Origin: Roseivivax sp. THAF197b
GTDB lineage: Bacteria > Pseudomonadota > Alphaproteobacteria > Rhodobacterales > Rhodobacteraceae
NCBI RefSeq assembly: GCF_009363255.1
Contig: NZ_CP045320.1
Coordinates: 27,443 to 91,442 of the forward strand
Direction: 5' to 3'
Length of the DNA: 64,000 bases
Shown: positions 19,211-27,149 of the stretch, piece after piece
How positions within the stretch are numbered: the first letter of the stretch is position 1
Layout of the letters: the number at the start of each line of letters is the position of its first letter
Notes under the pieces: generated by a model
Told to the model about the DNA's origin: nothing
Database searches by the model: none
Seen by the model: the letters and a program-made list of their open reading frames with translations, nothing else
Made by a program: the position numbers and the translations under genes

Positions 19211-20086
19211 TTATTCTGCGGCTACACGCGCCGTGGCCTCTTCGGCCTTGAGTGTGAAATCGAACTCGACATGCAGATCAGTGTCGAGGTCAGAACCAGC
19301 CTTGCGGAACTGCCCCACAAGGCTGTCCTTCACTGCGAACACGCTGTCATTCTCAAGGTAATCAGACGAGCCGTCGTAGATCTGGCTGATGAGCGGACGG
19401 AAGCCATCCTTGGACAGGATGAAGTGCATGTGACCAGGGCGCATCGGATGATGCCCCATGAAGCGCAGAAGCTCACCTGCGGTTTCGTTGTCGGGGATCG
19501 GGTAGTCGACCGGGCGCAGGGCGCGGAAGGCATAGTGCCCGTTTTCGTCGGTTTCGAACCGGCCGCGCAGGTTGTAATCGGGCTGGTCGGGGTCGTGGTT
19601 TTCGTAAAGGCCGTTCGGGGCATCTTCCCAAACGTCGATCGTCACGCCCGCCAAGGGAGTGCCATCCGTATCGCGTACGTAGCCCTCGAAATACACCGTC
19701 TCCTGGTCGGGATATTCTTTGAGAACAGTCGAAGCGCCCTTCGGCAGGACAGGCGGGTTCTCGCGGTAGAACGGGCCAAGCACGGTGCTCTCGCTCTCGT
19801 TCCCGGTGACAGGGTTCGACAGCATGTCAACCAAGACCTCGACACCCAGAATGTCGCCCAGAAGGATGAACTCCTGACGCCCGCCGTCGCAAACGGCTCC
19901 CGCGCGTGCAAGATACTGGCATGCCTCGATGAATTCGTGATGCTGCAGGTTCACATCTTTACAGAAGCCGTGCAGGTGCGAAATCAGCGATGTCATGATT
20001 TCGCGCTGGCGGTCGGTGATATCACCGTTCTTACCCAGTGCTTCGATGACGACATCGGTGAGATTGTCGAGAGTTACTTTGGCCAT
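19211..20086 (-). CDS. catA: intradiol ring-cleavage dioxygenase (catechol 1,2-dioxygenase role)
   Basis: Non-haem Fe(III) dioxygenase that would open catechol to cis,cis-muconate, joining BenD to CatB. The 291-residue protein has the N-terminal helical dimer domain (1-100), then ESTVLGPFYRENPP near 98. The four iron ligands are Tyr161 (GLYENHD), Tyr195 (DYPIP), His219 and His221 (RPGHMHF). ATG 20086 is preceded by AAGGGAGGACC; a longer upstream frame runs through the promoter region. Parts such as YPIPDNETAGELLRFMGHHP and SVFAVKDSLVG look closer to hydroxyquinol 1,2-dioxygenases than to classical CatA. Substrate range is therefore less sure than the family; context argues for catechol. Confidence 0.82.
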   Translation of the reverse strand: MAKVTLDNLTDVVIEALGKNGDITDRQREIMTSLISHLHGFCKDVNLQHHEFIEACQYLARAGAVCDGGRQEFILLGDILGVEVLVDMLSNPVTGNESESTVLGPFYRENPPVLPKGASTVLKEYPDQETVYFEGYVRDTDGTPLAGVTIDVWEDAPNGLYENHDPDQPDYNLRGRFETDENGHYAFRALRPVDYPIPDNETAGELLRFMGHHPMRPGHMHFILSKDGFRPLISQIYDGSSDYLENDSVFAVKDSLVGQFRKAGSDLDTDLHVEFDFTLKAEEATARVAAE

Positions 20087-20338
20087 TTCGGTCCTCCCTT
20101 GGGTGATGGTCGCAAACTCACGCCCATAATTGCCGCGCAAAGGACGTCCTCCAATGTCGCGCACGGTATGGAGCAATACCTCAGCGGCAAAACGCTGCCG
20201 CGGCATGGGTCTCGGCCCTTTGTCCGCGACCATGCCGTGTTCCCGGATCAGCGAGAGTATCAGTGGATACCCCTGACAGCATTGGAACGCTGCGCCGCGC
20301 TTCGCACAGTAAGCCCGACTTACAAACAGAGAGGCGAC
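20087..20338. promoter_or_regulatory. divergent promoter region between catA and the hydrolase operon
   Basis: About 250 bp between two divergent units, the natural place for LysR control. An inverted repeat GGTAT-N6-ATACC lies at 20165-20180 and is a candidate regulator site, although it is not the textbook ATAC-N7-GTAT form. No clear -35/-10 elements were identified. Confidence 0.4.
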
Positions 20339-20710
20339 ATGCGCGAAGAAATGAAAGCGATGCAGGCGAGGCTCGAGGAGCGGGCCCATATCGTGCGACT
20401 GGGCCGCCTGTTCTCGGAAACCGTACTGTTGAAGATCGATGACGAGGAATATTACCTCGTCTTTGACAAGGGGCGCATTTCCGAGATCCTGACCGGCCCG
20501 TCGAAGAAAATTCCCTACTGCTTTGCCGTCACTACCGATGCCGATGCGCTGGCGCGCTTTTGGCAACCGCGCCCCGAGCCCGGCTTTCACGACATCTTCG
20601 GGCTGGTGAAAATCGGCCGTGCTCAAATTCTCGGTGATATCCTGACGCTCGTGAAAAACCTGCGCTTCTTGAAGGATGTGCTCGCGCTGCCGCGGGAGGG
20701 TCGGGCATGA
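20339..20710 (+). CDS. small protein resembling SCP2-like lipid-binding domains, hydrolase partner
   Basis: A 123-residue protein beginning MREEMKAMQARLEERAHIVRLG. It has an alternating strand/helix pattern (ETVLLKIDDEEYYLVF, then KIPYCFAVTTDADALARFW) that recalls SCP2-type sterol-carrier domains. I recognise the resemblance rather than a firm family. ATG 20339 is preceded by GAGAGGCGAC. Its end overlaps the alpha/beta hydrolase start by 4 bp, so the two are translated together. A role in binding or delivering a hydrophobic aromatic ester is a guess. It is not muconolactone isomerase, which is about 95 residues and has a different N-terminus. Confidence 0.6.
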   Translation: MREEMKAMQARLEERAHIVRLGRLFSETVLLKIDDEEYYLVFDKGRISEILTGPSKKIPYCFAVTTDADALARFWQPRPEPGFHDIFGLVKIGRAQILGDILTLVKNLRFLKDVLALPREGRA

Positions 20711-21546
20711 GCATCGAACCCATCACCGGACGCTACCTGAACATCGAGGTCGGCGGCCGTCCGCTGCGGATCTATTTCGAGGAGGCTGGATCGGGTCGCC
20801 CGGTTCTCTGCCTACATACGGCAGGTGCGCACACTGCGCAGTGGCGCCATCTGATGAACGATGCCGAGGTCACCGCGAACCACCAGCTTATCGCCTTTGA
20901 CATGCCCTGGCATTCAAAGTCGCTTCCCCCGGCGGGCTTCGAGACTGAAGAATACATGCTCACAACAGAGGCCTATATCGAGACGATCCTGGCCGTAGTG
21001 GACGGCCTCGGCCTCGATCGACCCTTGCTCGCCGGATGCTCGATGGGCGGCCGGATCGCGCTCCAACTCGCGGCACTCCACCCTGACCGTTTCTCTGGGT
21101 TCATCGCTATCGAGGCGTCTGACTTCCAACCCGCTTGGTACGATATCGATTGGTTCCATCGCCCCGACGCCCACGGAGGGGAAATGGGGGCCGCGCTGGT
21201 CTCGGCCAATATCTCGCCCTATGCGCCTACCGAGGAACGGTGGAATACGCTTTGGATGTTCATGCAATCCGGACCGGGCGTTTTCCGTGGAGATCTGAGC
21301 TTCTACACCCGAGACGACAGCCTGATCGGCCGTTTGTCTCAGATCGATACCACCAAGACACCGGTCCACATCATCGTCGGTGCCTACGATCTGACCTGCA
21401 CGCCAGAGGACGCGAAGCGGACCGCCGATGCGATCCCCGGTGCGACATTGGCCGTCATGGAGGAGCTTGGCCATTTTCCGATGAGCGAACATCCCGAGGG
21501 CTTCCGGCCCTTTTTCCTGGAGGCGCTCAACCAGATGGCGGGCTGA
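20707..21546 (+). CDS. alpha/beta hydrolase, possible 3-oxoadipate enol-lactonase or aromatic esterase
   Basis: A 279-residue alpha/beta-hydrolase. The oxyanion region is CLHTAGAHTAQW (near 35-46), and the nucleophile elbow is GCSMGG with Ser112. A candidate acid lies in GAYDLTC (near 229) and the His in ELGHFPMSEHP (near 257). In a beta-ketoadipate cluster the expected hydrolase is PcaD/CatD, which opens the enol-lactone to beta-ketoadipate, and no other candidate is present. However, the loop sequences also resemble esterases acting on aromatic esters. It overlaps its SCP2-like partner and precedes a 50-residue ORF and benE. Family is sure; the reaction is not. Confidence 0.75.
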   Translation: MSIEPITGRYLNIEVGGRPLRIYFEEAGSGRPVLCLHTAGAHTAQWRHLMNDAEVTANHQLIAFDMPWHSKSLPPAGFETEEYMLTTEAYIETILAVVDGLGLDRPLLAGCSMGGRIALQLAALHPDRFSGFIAIEASDFQPAWYDIDWFHRPDAHGGEMGAALVSANISPYAPTEERWNTLWMFMQSGPGVFRGDLSFYTRDDSLIGRLSQIDTTKTPVHIIVGAYDLTCTPEDAKRTADAIPGATLAVMEELGHFPMSEHPEGFRPFFLEALNQMAG

Positions 21547-21579
21547 TCCGGTCCGCAGACTTACGGAGGAGGAAAGATC

Positions 21580-21732
21580 ATGTGCAAGAATGCGTCCAAT
21601 CCGTGCCCCGGCTGCACGCGCCAAGCTAAAGCTATGGATCCGCGGCAAATATTCATGACTCCGGCGGAAATTGTCGCCGCTGAACGGACAGAGGCGACCG
21701 ACCAAATGCGGCAAAGGTCCGAAGCGGATTGA
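21580..21732 (+). CDS. 50-residue cysteine-containing small protein, unknown
   Basis: A short frame with an excellent ribosome site, GGAGGAGGAAAG, 4 bp before ATG. The product begins MCKNASNPCPGCTRQAK, with cysteines at 2, 9 and 12, and then has a charged helix-prone tail rich in Glu and Arg. I do not recognise it. It is 33 bp downstream of the hydrolase and 182 bp upstream of benE, in line with the same transcription unit. The three cysteines could bind a metal. It could also be spurious, but the ribosome site is stronger than that of most genes here. Confidence 0.5.
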   Translation: MCKNASNPCPGCTRQAKAMDPRQIFMTPAEIVAAERTEATDQMRQRSEAD

Positions 21733-21914
21733 TATGACCGCGCTCGACAACATGTGCATTGCCACGACTGGTTCCTTGCGCGCCAAGGCGGACAATCGCG
21801 TAGTGCTGATCAGAATTGACGAGCCGCTCAAAATCACGAATGCAATTTTTAGCTCTGGGCGCGGGCTCCGCGTGGCCACGCCCAGCGAGGCTGGAACGGA
21901 TCTTGGATTGGTAC

Positions 21915-23150
21915 ATGGCTAATGTCATCGCACAACCGATTGCGCATCTCCGCGGGATCCTACGGGATGCCTCTTTGACCGCCGTAGCGGCGGGGTTTCT
22001 CGCTGTTCTGATCTCCATCGCGGGTCCGTTGCTTATCTATCTGCAAGCGGCGGTAGCGATGGACGTGGATCCCGGCCTCTTTTCGTCATGGGTCGCGGCG
22101 ATTTTTGCGGGTGCAGGTGCGGCAAGCCTGATCCTAAGCATGTGGATGCGTATCCCTGTCCTTGTTGCGTGGTCTGCGCCGGGCAACGTACTTTTGGTGA
22201 CTGTCGGACCCAGTCTCGGATATTCGGACATCATCGGTGCCTATATCATATCCGCGCTCGCCATCCTGATTATTGGCGTCACCGGGGCGTTCGACAGGCT
22301 TGTACGTTTGGTGCCGGCAGGCGTCGCTGCGGGCATGATGGCGGGTATCCTGTTTCAGTTCGGATCGCAGGCTTTCCTGGGGTTCGAGACAGCCCCGATC
22401 CTCGTTGCGGTGCTGCTATTGGCGTTTCTCGTTCTGTCGCGGACCACCCCGCGCTATGCGATGATCTGGCTTCTGGCCGGGTCCCTTCTCTATATGGCAT
22501 TGACCCGGACTGACACGTCGCCTGGCCTTTCGCTGACCATGCCCGAGCTGATCGCGATCTGGCCCAGCTTTTCCCTCGATGCGACGCTCAGCTTCGCGCT
22601 GCCACTCGTGGTCACGACCCTGACCGGCCAGTTCTTGGCCGGGATGGCGATACTCAAGGTGAACGGCTTCGCGGCTCCCGCGCGTCCCATACTGACGACG
22701 GCCAGTCTTCTTTCCCTACCCGTCGCGCTTTTCGGTGGGATCACCGTAGCGCTCGCCTCCATCACGATGGCGCTTGGGGCGAGCGAGGAAAGCCATGCTG
22801 ACCGTGAACGCCGCTATGTGGCCGGTGTGGCGTCAGGGGCGTTTTTCATCATTGGTGCTGTCTGTGCGGGAAGCATCGTCGCGCTTCTGCGCGGGTTGCC
22901 GACCGAATTGATCGCGCTTCTCGCCGGGCTCGCACTTTTAGGGGCCATCGCTAAGGGTATGGGCGATATGCTCGCCGATGCGGGAAACCGGCAGGCCGGT
23001 CTCTTGACCTTCGTGGTGACCGCCTCGGGCGTGTCATTACTTGGCATTGGTGCCGCATTCTGGGGGCTCATTGCCGGTTTGCTCGCTGTACAGATCGAAC
23101 GTGCATTCGATGCCATGAGGCCGTCTTCTTCGTCCAAAGGCCGAAAATAG
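21915..23150 (+). CDS. benE: BenE-family benzoate/H+ symporter
   Basis: Inner-membrane transporter importing benzoate with protons, 411 residues and about 11-12 hydrophobic segments. Typical pieces are VAAGFLAVLISIAGPLLIYLQAA near the N-terminus and MWMRIPVLVAWSAPGNVLL near 75. Others are RLVPAGVAAGMMAGILFQFG near 135 and VVTTLTGQFLAGMAILKVNGF near 235. I chose ATG 21915 (MANVIAQPI) because the transporter homology begins there; an upstream frame to 21816 gives unrelated basic sequence. With the five-gene ABC importer it is the second likely uptake route for aromatic acid in the island. Confidence 0.88.
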   Translation: MANVIAQPIAHLRGILRDASLTAVAAGFLAVLISIAGPLLIYLQAAVAMDVDPGLFSSWVAAIFAGAGAASLILSMWMRIPVLVAWSAPGNVLLVTVGPSLGYSDIIGAYIISALAILIIGVTGAFDRLVRLVPAGVAAGMMAGILFQFGSQAFLGFETAPILVAVLLLAFLVLSRTTPRYAMIWLLAGSLLYMALTRTDTSPGLSLTMPELIAIWPSFSLDATLSFALPLVVTTLTGQFLAGMAILKVNGFAAPARPILTTASLLSLPVALFGGITVALASITMALGASEESHADRERRYVAGVASGAFFIIGAVCAGSIVALLRGLPTELIALLAGLALLGAIAKGMGDMLADAGNRQAGLLTFVVTASGVSLLGIGAAFWGLIAGLLAVQIERAFDAMRPSSSSKGRK

Positions 23151-23364
23151 GCAGAGAAGTGTATATCTGAAGTCGGTGAGGCGCGATGTCTGTCCTTGGT
23201 GAGAGAACTTGCTCCGACATTTATCCAAACGACCCCGTTGGTTTACGCTCAAGATGTGATTTGAGGATTTGATCTTCCACCGTATCAGGTCCGGAATAAT
23301 TGCGTCGCTTTGCTTCGATGATTTATCGCAGGAAATGGCAGCACCGGATGTGCGTGCTTTGACC

Positions 23365-24126
23365 TCATGAAAGAACTCGTCCAATCCCGCTTTGCGTCCG
23401 CTGCATCGCGGGGAGGTACTTCTCGACCAGTGTTACGACAGAATCTTGCGTTGCCGCGACGCCGGTGTTCAGCGCCGCCACGACGCGGCCCCGGATGTCG
23501 GTCAAGGGCACCGCGATAGAGCGCAGACCAATCTCGACCTCCTGATCGATCAGGCAATAGCCCTGCGCGCGCACGCGAGCCAGCTCGGCCATAATCTCTT
23601 CCGGGTCGGTCAGGCTGAAGGCCGTACGTGGTGACAAATCGGATCGGTCGAGAAGCGCTCGCGCCGCTTCTTCGGGCAGCGCCGCCAGCAGGACCCGTCC
23701 CATCGATGTGCAATGCGCCGGCAAACGCGAGCCTGGCATCAACCCTACGGACATTACCCGGCGTTGCGCGGCCCGCGCGAGGTAAACGATGTCCGTTTCG
23801 TCAAGGATCGACAGCGACGTGGACTGCCCGATCTGTTCGGATAGCTGATCGAGCCAGGGCTGCGCGAGCTGCGGCAACGGCAGCGTTGCGAGGGCCGCCA
23901 TGCCGAGCCGCAGTATCCGGGGCGTTACCGTGAAGAACTTTCCGTCATATTCGGCATAGCCTTCTTTATGCAGCGTCAGCAGGCAGCGCCGTGCAGTGGC
24001 CCTGTCGAGGCCTGTTCGCGCGGCCACGTCGGTGATGGAGAGCCGGGGCGTCTCGGCCCCGAAGCACTCGATCACCCGCAACCCCTTAGCAAGCGAGGCG
24101 ATGAAATCTGTCGGAGTGTTCGCCAT
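23365..24126 (-). CDS. IclR-family regulator (PcaR/PcaU-like)
   Basis: Predicted regulator of the divergent pcaIJF genes, probably responding to beta-ketoadipate or a related acid. The 253-residue protein has an N-terminal winged helix (about 10-70; FIASLAKGLRVIECFG, LSITDVAARTGLDRATARRCLLTL). The IclR effector domain follows (about 85-250, including GSRLPAHCTSMGRVLLAAL), with a C-terminal Arg-rich end. ATG 24126 (MANTPTDF) starts the family homology; there is no strong ribosome site there. It is transcribed away from pcaI across a short shared promoter region. PcaR and PobR-type regulators are the nearest known group. Confidence 0.85.
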   Translation of the reverse strand: MANTPTDFIASLAKGLRVIECFGAETPRLSITDVAARTGLDRATARRCLLTLHKEGYAEYDGKFFTVTPRILRLGMAALATLPLPQLAQPWLDQLSEQIGQSTSLSILDETDIVYLARAAQRRVMSVGLMPGSRLPAHCTSMGRVLLAALPEEAARALLDRSDLSPRTAFSLTDPEEIMAELARVRAQGYCLIDQEVEIGLRSIAVPLTDIRGRVVAALNTGVAATQDSVVTLVEKYLPAMQRTQSGIGRVLS

Positions 24127-24171
24127 GCGCACATGTGTGTACGCAATTTGAACAAAGATCAAGATGTGAAC
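24127..24171. promoter_or_regulatory. candidate IclR operator in the divergent regulator/pcaI promoter
   Basis: Between the IclR gene and pcaI lies an imperfect palindrome, GCGCACATGTGTGTACGC (24127-24144), and two direct copies of TGAAC 18 bp apart (24149-24153 and 24167-24171). IclR proteins usually bind such short dyads next to their own gene. No footprint-like proof is possible from sequence. Confidence 0.35.
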
Positions 24172-24229
24172 ATTTTTTCTGGATGTCCGTCCTGAGCCTT
24201 CGTAGAGCCCTCGGTAAGGAGGCGACGCT

Positions 24230-24937
24230 ATGGACAAAACTATCCCGACACCGATCGAGGCTGTATCCGCTATCCGGGACGGTGCTACGGTCATGATCGG
24301 CGGCTTCGGCGGCTCCGGTGCGCCAATCGAGCTGATCCACGCCCTGATCGATCATGGGGCCAAGCATCTGACAGTTGTGAACAATAACGCTGGCAACGGT
24401 CATGTCGGCCTTGCCGCGCTTATCGAGCAGGGGCGGGTCGACAAGCTCATTTGCTCGTTTCCGCGCTCGGCAGATCCCACGGTGTTCACCGAACGCTACC
24501 TGGCAGGTAAGATCGCACTGGAGATCGTTCCTCAGGGCACTCTGGCCGAAAGGATCCGCGCCGGCGGAGCTGGGATACCAGCCTTCTATACGCCAACCGG
24601 CTACGGCACCCAGATTGCTGAGGGCAAACACACCGAGACCTTTGAGGGTCGGCCCTATATACGCGAAAATTGGTTAAAGGCAGATTTCGCGCTTATAAAG
24701 GCCGAACTCGGCGACCCGCACGGCAACCTGACCTACCGGATGGCGGCGCGGAACTTCAATCCGATCATGGCGATGGCCGCGACAACTACAATTGCGCAGG
24801 TCACCAAGATTACCCCCCTGGGCGGAATTGATCCCGAACACGTGGTCACCCCGGGTATCTTCGTTGATCAGGTGATCGAGGTGGCGAACCCCGCGCAAGA
24901 AGAAGTGCTCAACCGCGAAGAGGCCGTGTACCCATGA
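24230..24937 (+). CDS. pcaI: 3-oxoadipate CoA-transferase subunit A
   Basis: Alpha subunit of the class I transferase that moves CoA from succinyl-CoA to beta-ketoadipate. The 235-residue protein has the CoA-binding GGFGGSGAP motif (near 24-32) and the VNNNAG and GLAALIEQGRVDKLICSFPRS stretches. ITPLGGIDPEHVVTPGIFVD follows near the C-terminus. It is preceded by AAGGAGGCGACGCT, a strong ribosome site, and overlaps pcaJ by 4 bp (ATGA). CatI is the same activity in catechol-specific clusters. Confidence 0.92.
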   Translation: MDKTIPTPIEAVSAIRDGATVMIGGFGGSGAPIELIHALIDHGAKHLTVVNNNAGNGHVGLAALIEQGRVDKLICSFPRSADPTVFTERYLAGKIALEIVPQGTLAERIRAGGAGIPAFYTPTGYGTQIAEGKHTETFEGRPYIRENWLKADFALIKAELGDPHGNLTYRMAARNFNPIMAMAATTTIAQVTKITPLGGIDPEHVVTPGIFVDQVIEVANPAQEEVLNREEAVYP

Positions 24938-25623
24938 CCGATATCTCCGCTCAAAAGCTCTCCAACGCCCAGATCGCATGGCGCGCCGCTCAGGACATTG
25001 AGGACGGTGCCTACGTGAACCTCGGCATCGGCTTTCCCGAAATGGTCGCTCGTTTCCAGCCCGAAGGCCGGCAAGCAGTCTTTCACACCGAAAACGGGGT
25101 TCTCGATTTTGGCAAGGCCCCTGACCCTGGCGATGAGGATTGGGACCTAATCAATGCAGGGAAAAAGGCCATTACCTTGAAGCCCGGGACCGCCTTCTTC
25201 CACCATGCCGACAGTTTTGCGATGGTCCGCGGCGGGCATCTCGACGTGGCGATCCTCGGGGCCTACGAGATCGCCCAGACCGGCGATTTGGCCAATTGGT
25301 CGACCGGCAAAGGCGGCGTGCCGGCCGTGGGCGGTGCGATGGACCTTGTCCAAAGCGCAAAGCGCGTGGCGGTGCTGACCGACCACGTCACCAAGAAGGG
25401 TGCGCCCAAGCTTGTCGAGGCCTGCAGCCTGCCGCTCACCGGGGTCGGATGCGTCACCCGGATATACACCTCGCTTGCGATCGTCGATGTCGTGGATCGA
25501 CGCTTCGTTCTGCGCGAGAAGGTGCCCGGGCTCTCATTCGAGGCGCTGCAATCCGTTACCGGCGCGACGCTGCATGTCGACGGCAACGTGGCCGACCTGA
25601 TCTGCCCGGAGGAACTGGCATGA
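24934..25623 (+). CDS. pcaJ: 3-oxoadipate CoA-transferase subunit B
   Basis: Beta subunit carrying the active-site glutamate, in HTENGVLDFG (near 51). Upstream, AYVNLGIGFPE is the glycine-rich CoA-transferase signature. VNLGIG, GGHLDVAILGAYE and CRIY-like VTRIYTSLAIVDV segments place it firmly in the family. Its 229 residues are normal. It overlaps pcaI and pcaF by 4 bp each, so all three are translated together and give succinate plus beta-ketoadipyl-CoA for the thiolase. Confidence 0.92.
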   Translation: MTDISAQKLSNAQIAWRAAQDIEDGAYVNLGIGFPEMVARFQPEGRQAVFHTENGVLDFGKAPDPGDEDWDLINAGKKAITLKPGTAFFHHADSFAMVRGGHLDVAILGAYEIAQTGDLANWSTGKGGVPAVGGAMDLVQSAKRVAVLTDHVTKKGAPKLVEACSLPLTGVGCVTRIYTSLAIVDVVDRRFVLREKVPGLSFEALQSVTGATLHVDGNVADLICPEELA

Positions 25624-26813
25624 CCGACGTATTTATCTGTGACTACATCCGCACCCCGATTGGCCGTTTCGGCGGTGCGCTGTCTTCGGTGCGCACTGAC
25701 GATCTCGGCGCGATCCCGATCAAGGCGCTGATGGCGCGAAACGATATCGACTGGGCGCGCGTGGACGAGGTTTTCTATGGTTGCGCCAACCAGGCGGGTG
25801 AAGACAACCGCAACGTGGCGCGCATGTCCGCACTACTCGCGGGACTTCCCGTCGAAGTGCCGGGCACAACGATGAACCGGCTTTGTGGCTCGGGCATGGA
25901 TGCTGTGATAACCGCCGCGCGCGCCATTCGAGCAGGCGAAATCGACTTGGCCATTGCCGGAGGCGTCGAAAGCATGTCGCGCGCGCCTTTCGTGATGCCC
26001 AAGGCCGAAAGCGCCTTTTCGCGGGCCAATGCAGTTTATGACACGACCATAGGCTGGCGCTTCGTGAACCCGATGATGAAAGCGCAATACGGCGTAGACT
26101 CGATGCCGGAGACCGCCGAGAACGTGGCCGAGGATTTTGACATCTCGCGGGCTGACCAGGACGCATTTGCGCTGCGTTCGCAGGAAAAGGCAGCCCGCGC
26201 AATTGCCACGGGTCGCCTCGCGAAAGAGATCACGCCGATTACCATCCCGCAACGCAAGCGCGATCCTCTCGTTATCGATACTGACGAGCATCCACGCCAG
26301 ACCACACTCGAGAAGCTGGGTGCACTACCAGCGCCCTTCCGCGAAGGCGGCAGCGTGACCGCGGGCAATGCCTCGGGCGTAAATGACGGGGCCGCAGCGT
26401 TGATCTTGGCGTCTGAGGCCGCGGCAAAGGCGCATGGGCTGACGCCGGTCGCCCGCGTGCTCGGCGGTGCGACGGCAGGCGTCGCCCCACGCATTATGGG
26501 CTTCGGCCCGGCCCCGGCCTCGAAGAAACTAATGCAACGGTTGGATCTCAGAGAAGATGCCTTCTCGGTAATCGAGCTCAATGAAGCCTTCGCATCGCAG
26601 GGCCTTGCTACGCTTCGCGATCTTGGGGTCGCGGATGATGACCCGCGGGTGAACCCCAATGGTGGGGCCATCGCCCTTGGCCATCCGCTGGGAATGTCTG
26701 GCGTGCGTATTACGGGGACCGCCATGCTGGACCTGAAGTCGGGTGAAAAGAGCTTGTCGACCATGTGTATTGGCGTTGGACAAGGCATTGCCATCGCTCT
26801 TGAGCGGGTATGA
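25620..26813 (+). CDS. pcaF: 3-oxoadipyl-CoA thiolase
   Basis: Thiolase that splits beta-ketoadipyl-CoA into acetyl-CoA and succinyl-CoA, the last pathway step. The 397 residues have the nucleophile Cys in NRLCGSGMDAV (near 90) and the GGVESMSRAPFVM motif near 125. ALGHPLGMSG (near 355) and the C-terminal CIGVGQGIA cysteine region follow. ATG 25620 overlaps the pcaJ stop; a longer frame extending to 25140 only overlaps pcaJ. It ends the catabolic island. General acetyl-CoA acetyltransferases are close, but the pcaIJ context decides. Confidence 0.92.
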   Translation: MTDVFICDYIRTPIGRFGGALSSVRTDDLGAIPIKALMARNDIDWARVDEVFYGCANQAGEDNRNVARMSALLAGLPVEVPGTTMNRLCGSGMDAVITAARAIRAGEIDLAIAGGVESMSRAPFVMPKAESAFSRANAVYDTTIGWRFVNPMMKAQYGVDSMPETAENVAEDFDISRADQDAFALRSQEKAARAIATGRLAKEITPITIPQRKRDPLVIDTDEHPRQTTLEKLGALPAPFREGGSVTAGNASGVNDGAAALILASEAAAKAHGLTPVARVLGGATAGVAPRIMGFGPAPASKKLMQRLDLREDAFSVIELNEAFASQGLATLRDLGVADDDPRVNPNGGAIALGHPLGMSGVRITGTAMLDLKSGEKSLSTMCIGVGQGIAIALERV

Positions 26814-27149
26814 TGCTTGAACTCATAGTGGTGCTCATATTGATCCAAGCCTATCGCGTCGTCGCGCTGGCCTGTGACTCAGCTTGGGCGCTGCGCGTCA
26901 CCACAAGATCGAGGCACCCTGCGTATCGATCGACAAATCGAACTTCTGCGAGCTTGCGGTTGCTGTGACGAAAAGCTTGTTGAGTATAAACTCGGGCACC
27001 GGGCTCGCCACGGTCTTGGACGTCCTGGCCGAGGTTTCGGTGGTGCTGTACCTTGTAGTTTTCGCTTACCGCACCCGCAGAGGTTTCACACAGAAACCGG
27101 CTTGAAGCTGACCTTCGCCGCACCACGCACGATTGACTGCACTGGGCCG
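26814..27149. other. non-coding junction between pcaF and virB6
   Basis: About 335 bp between the end of the catabolic island and the end of virB6. One open frame (26884-27105, 73 codons) has a hydrophobic patch but no ribosome site and no recognised family; I treat it as chance or debris. Positions 27106-27130, just past the virB6 stop, resemble 4359-4383 just past virD4. Confidence 0.45.

Noticed and set aside
19271..20338. Upstream extension of the plus-strand frame that ends at 20710.
   Set aside because: It runs antisense through catA and the promoter region; the small protein begins at ATG 20339 with a ribosome site.
20339..20710. The 123-residue gene as a possible catC.
   Set aside because: Muconolactone isomerase is about 95 residues with a conserved MLF-type start and different pattern; nothing matches.
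25140..25619. Frame extending pcaF upstream by 160 codons.
   Set aside because: It overlaps pcaJ entirely and has low-complexity Arg-rich sequence; thiolase homology starts at 25620.
26884..27105. A 73-codon frame with a hydrophobic stretch after pcaF.
   Set aside because: No ribosome site, no recognised family, and unlike the codon use of neighbours; treated as non-coding.
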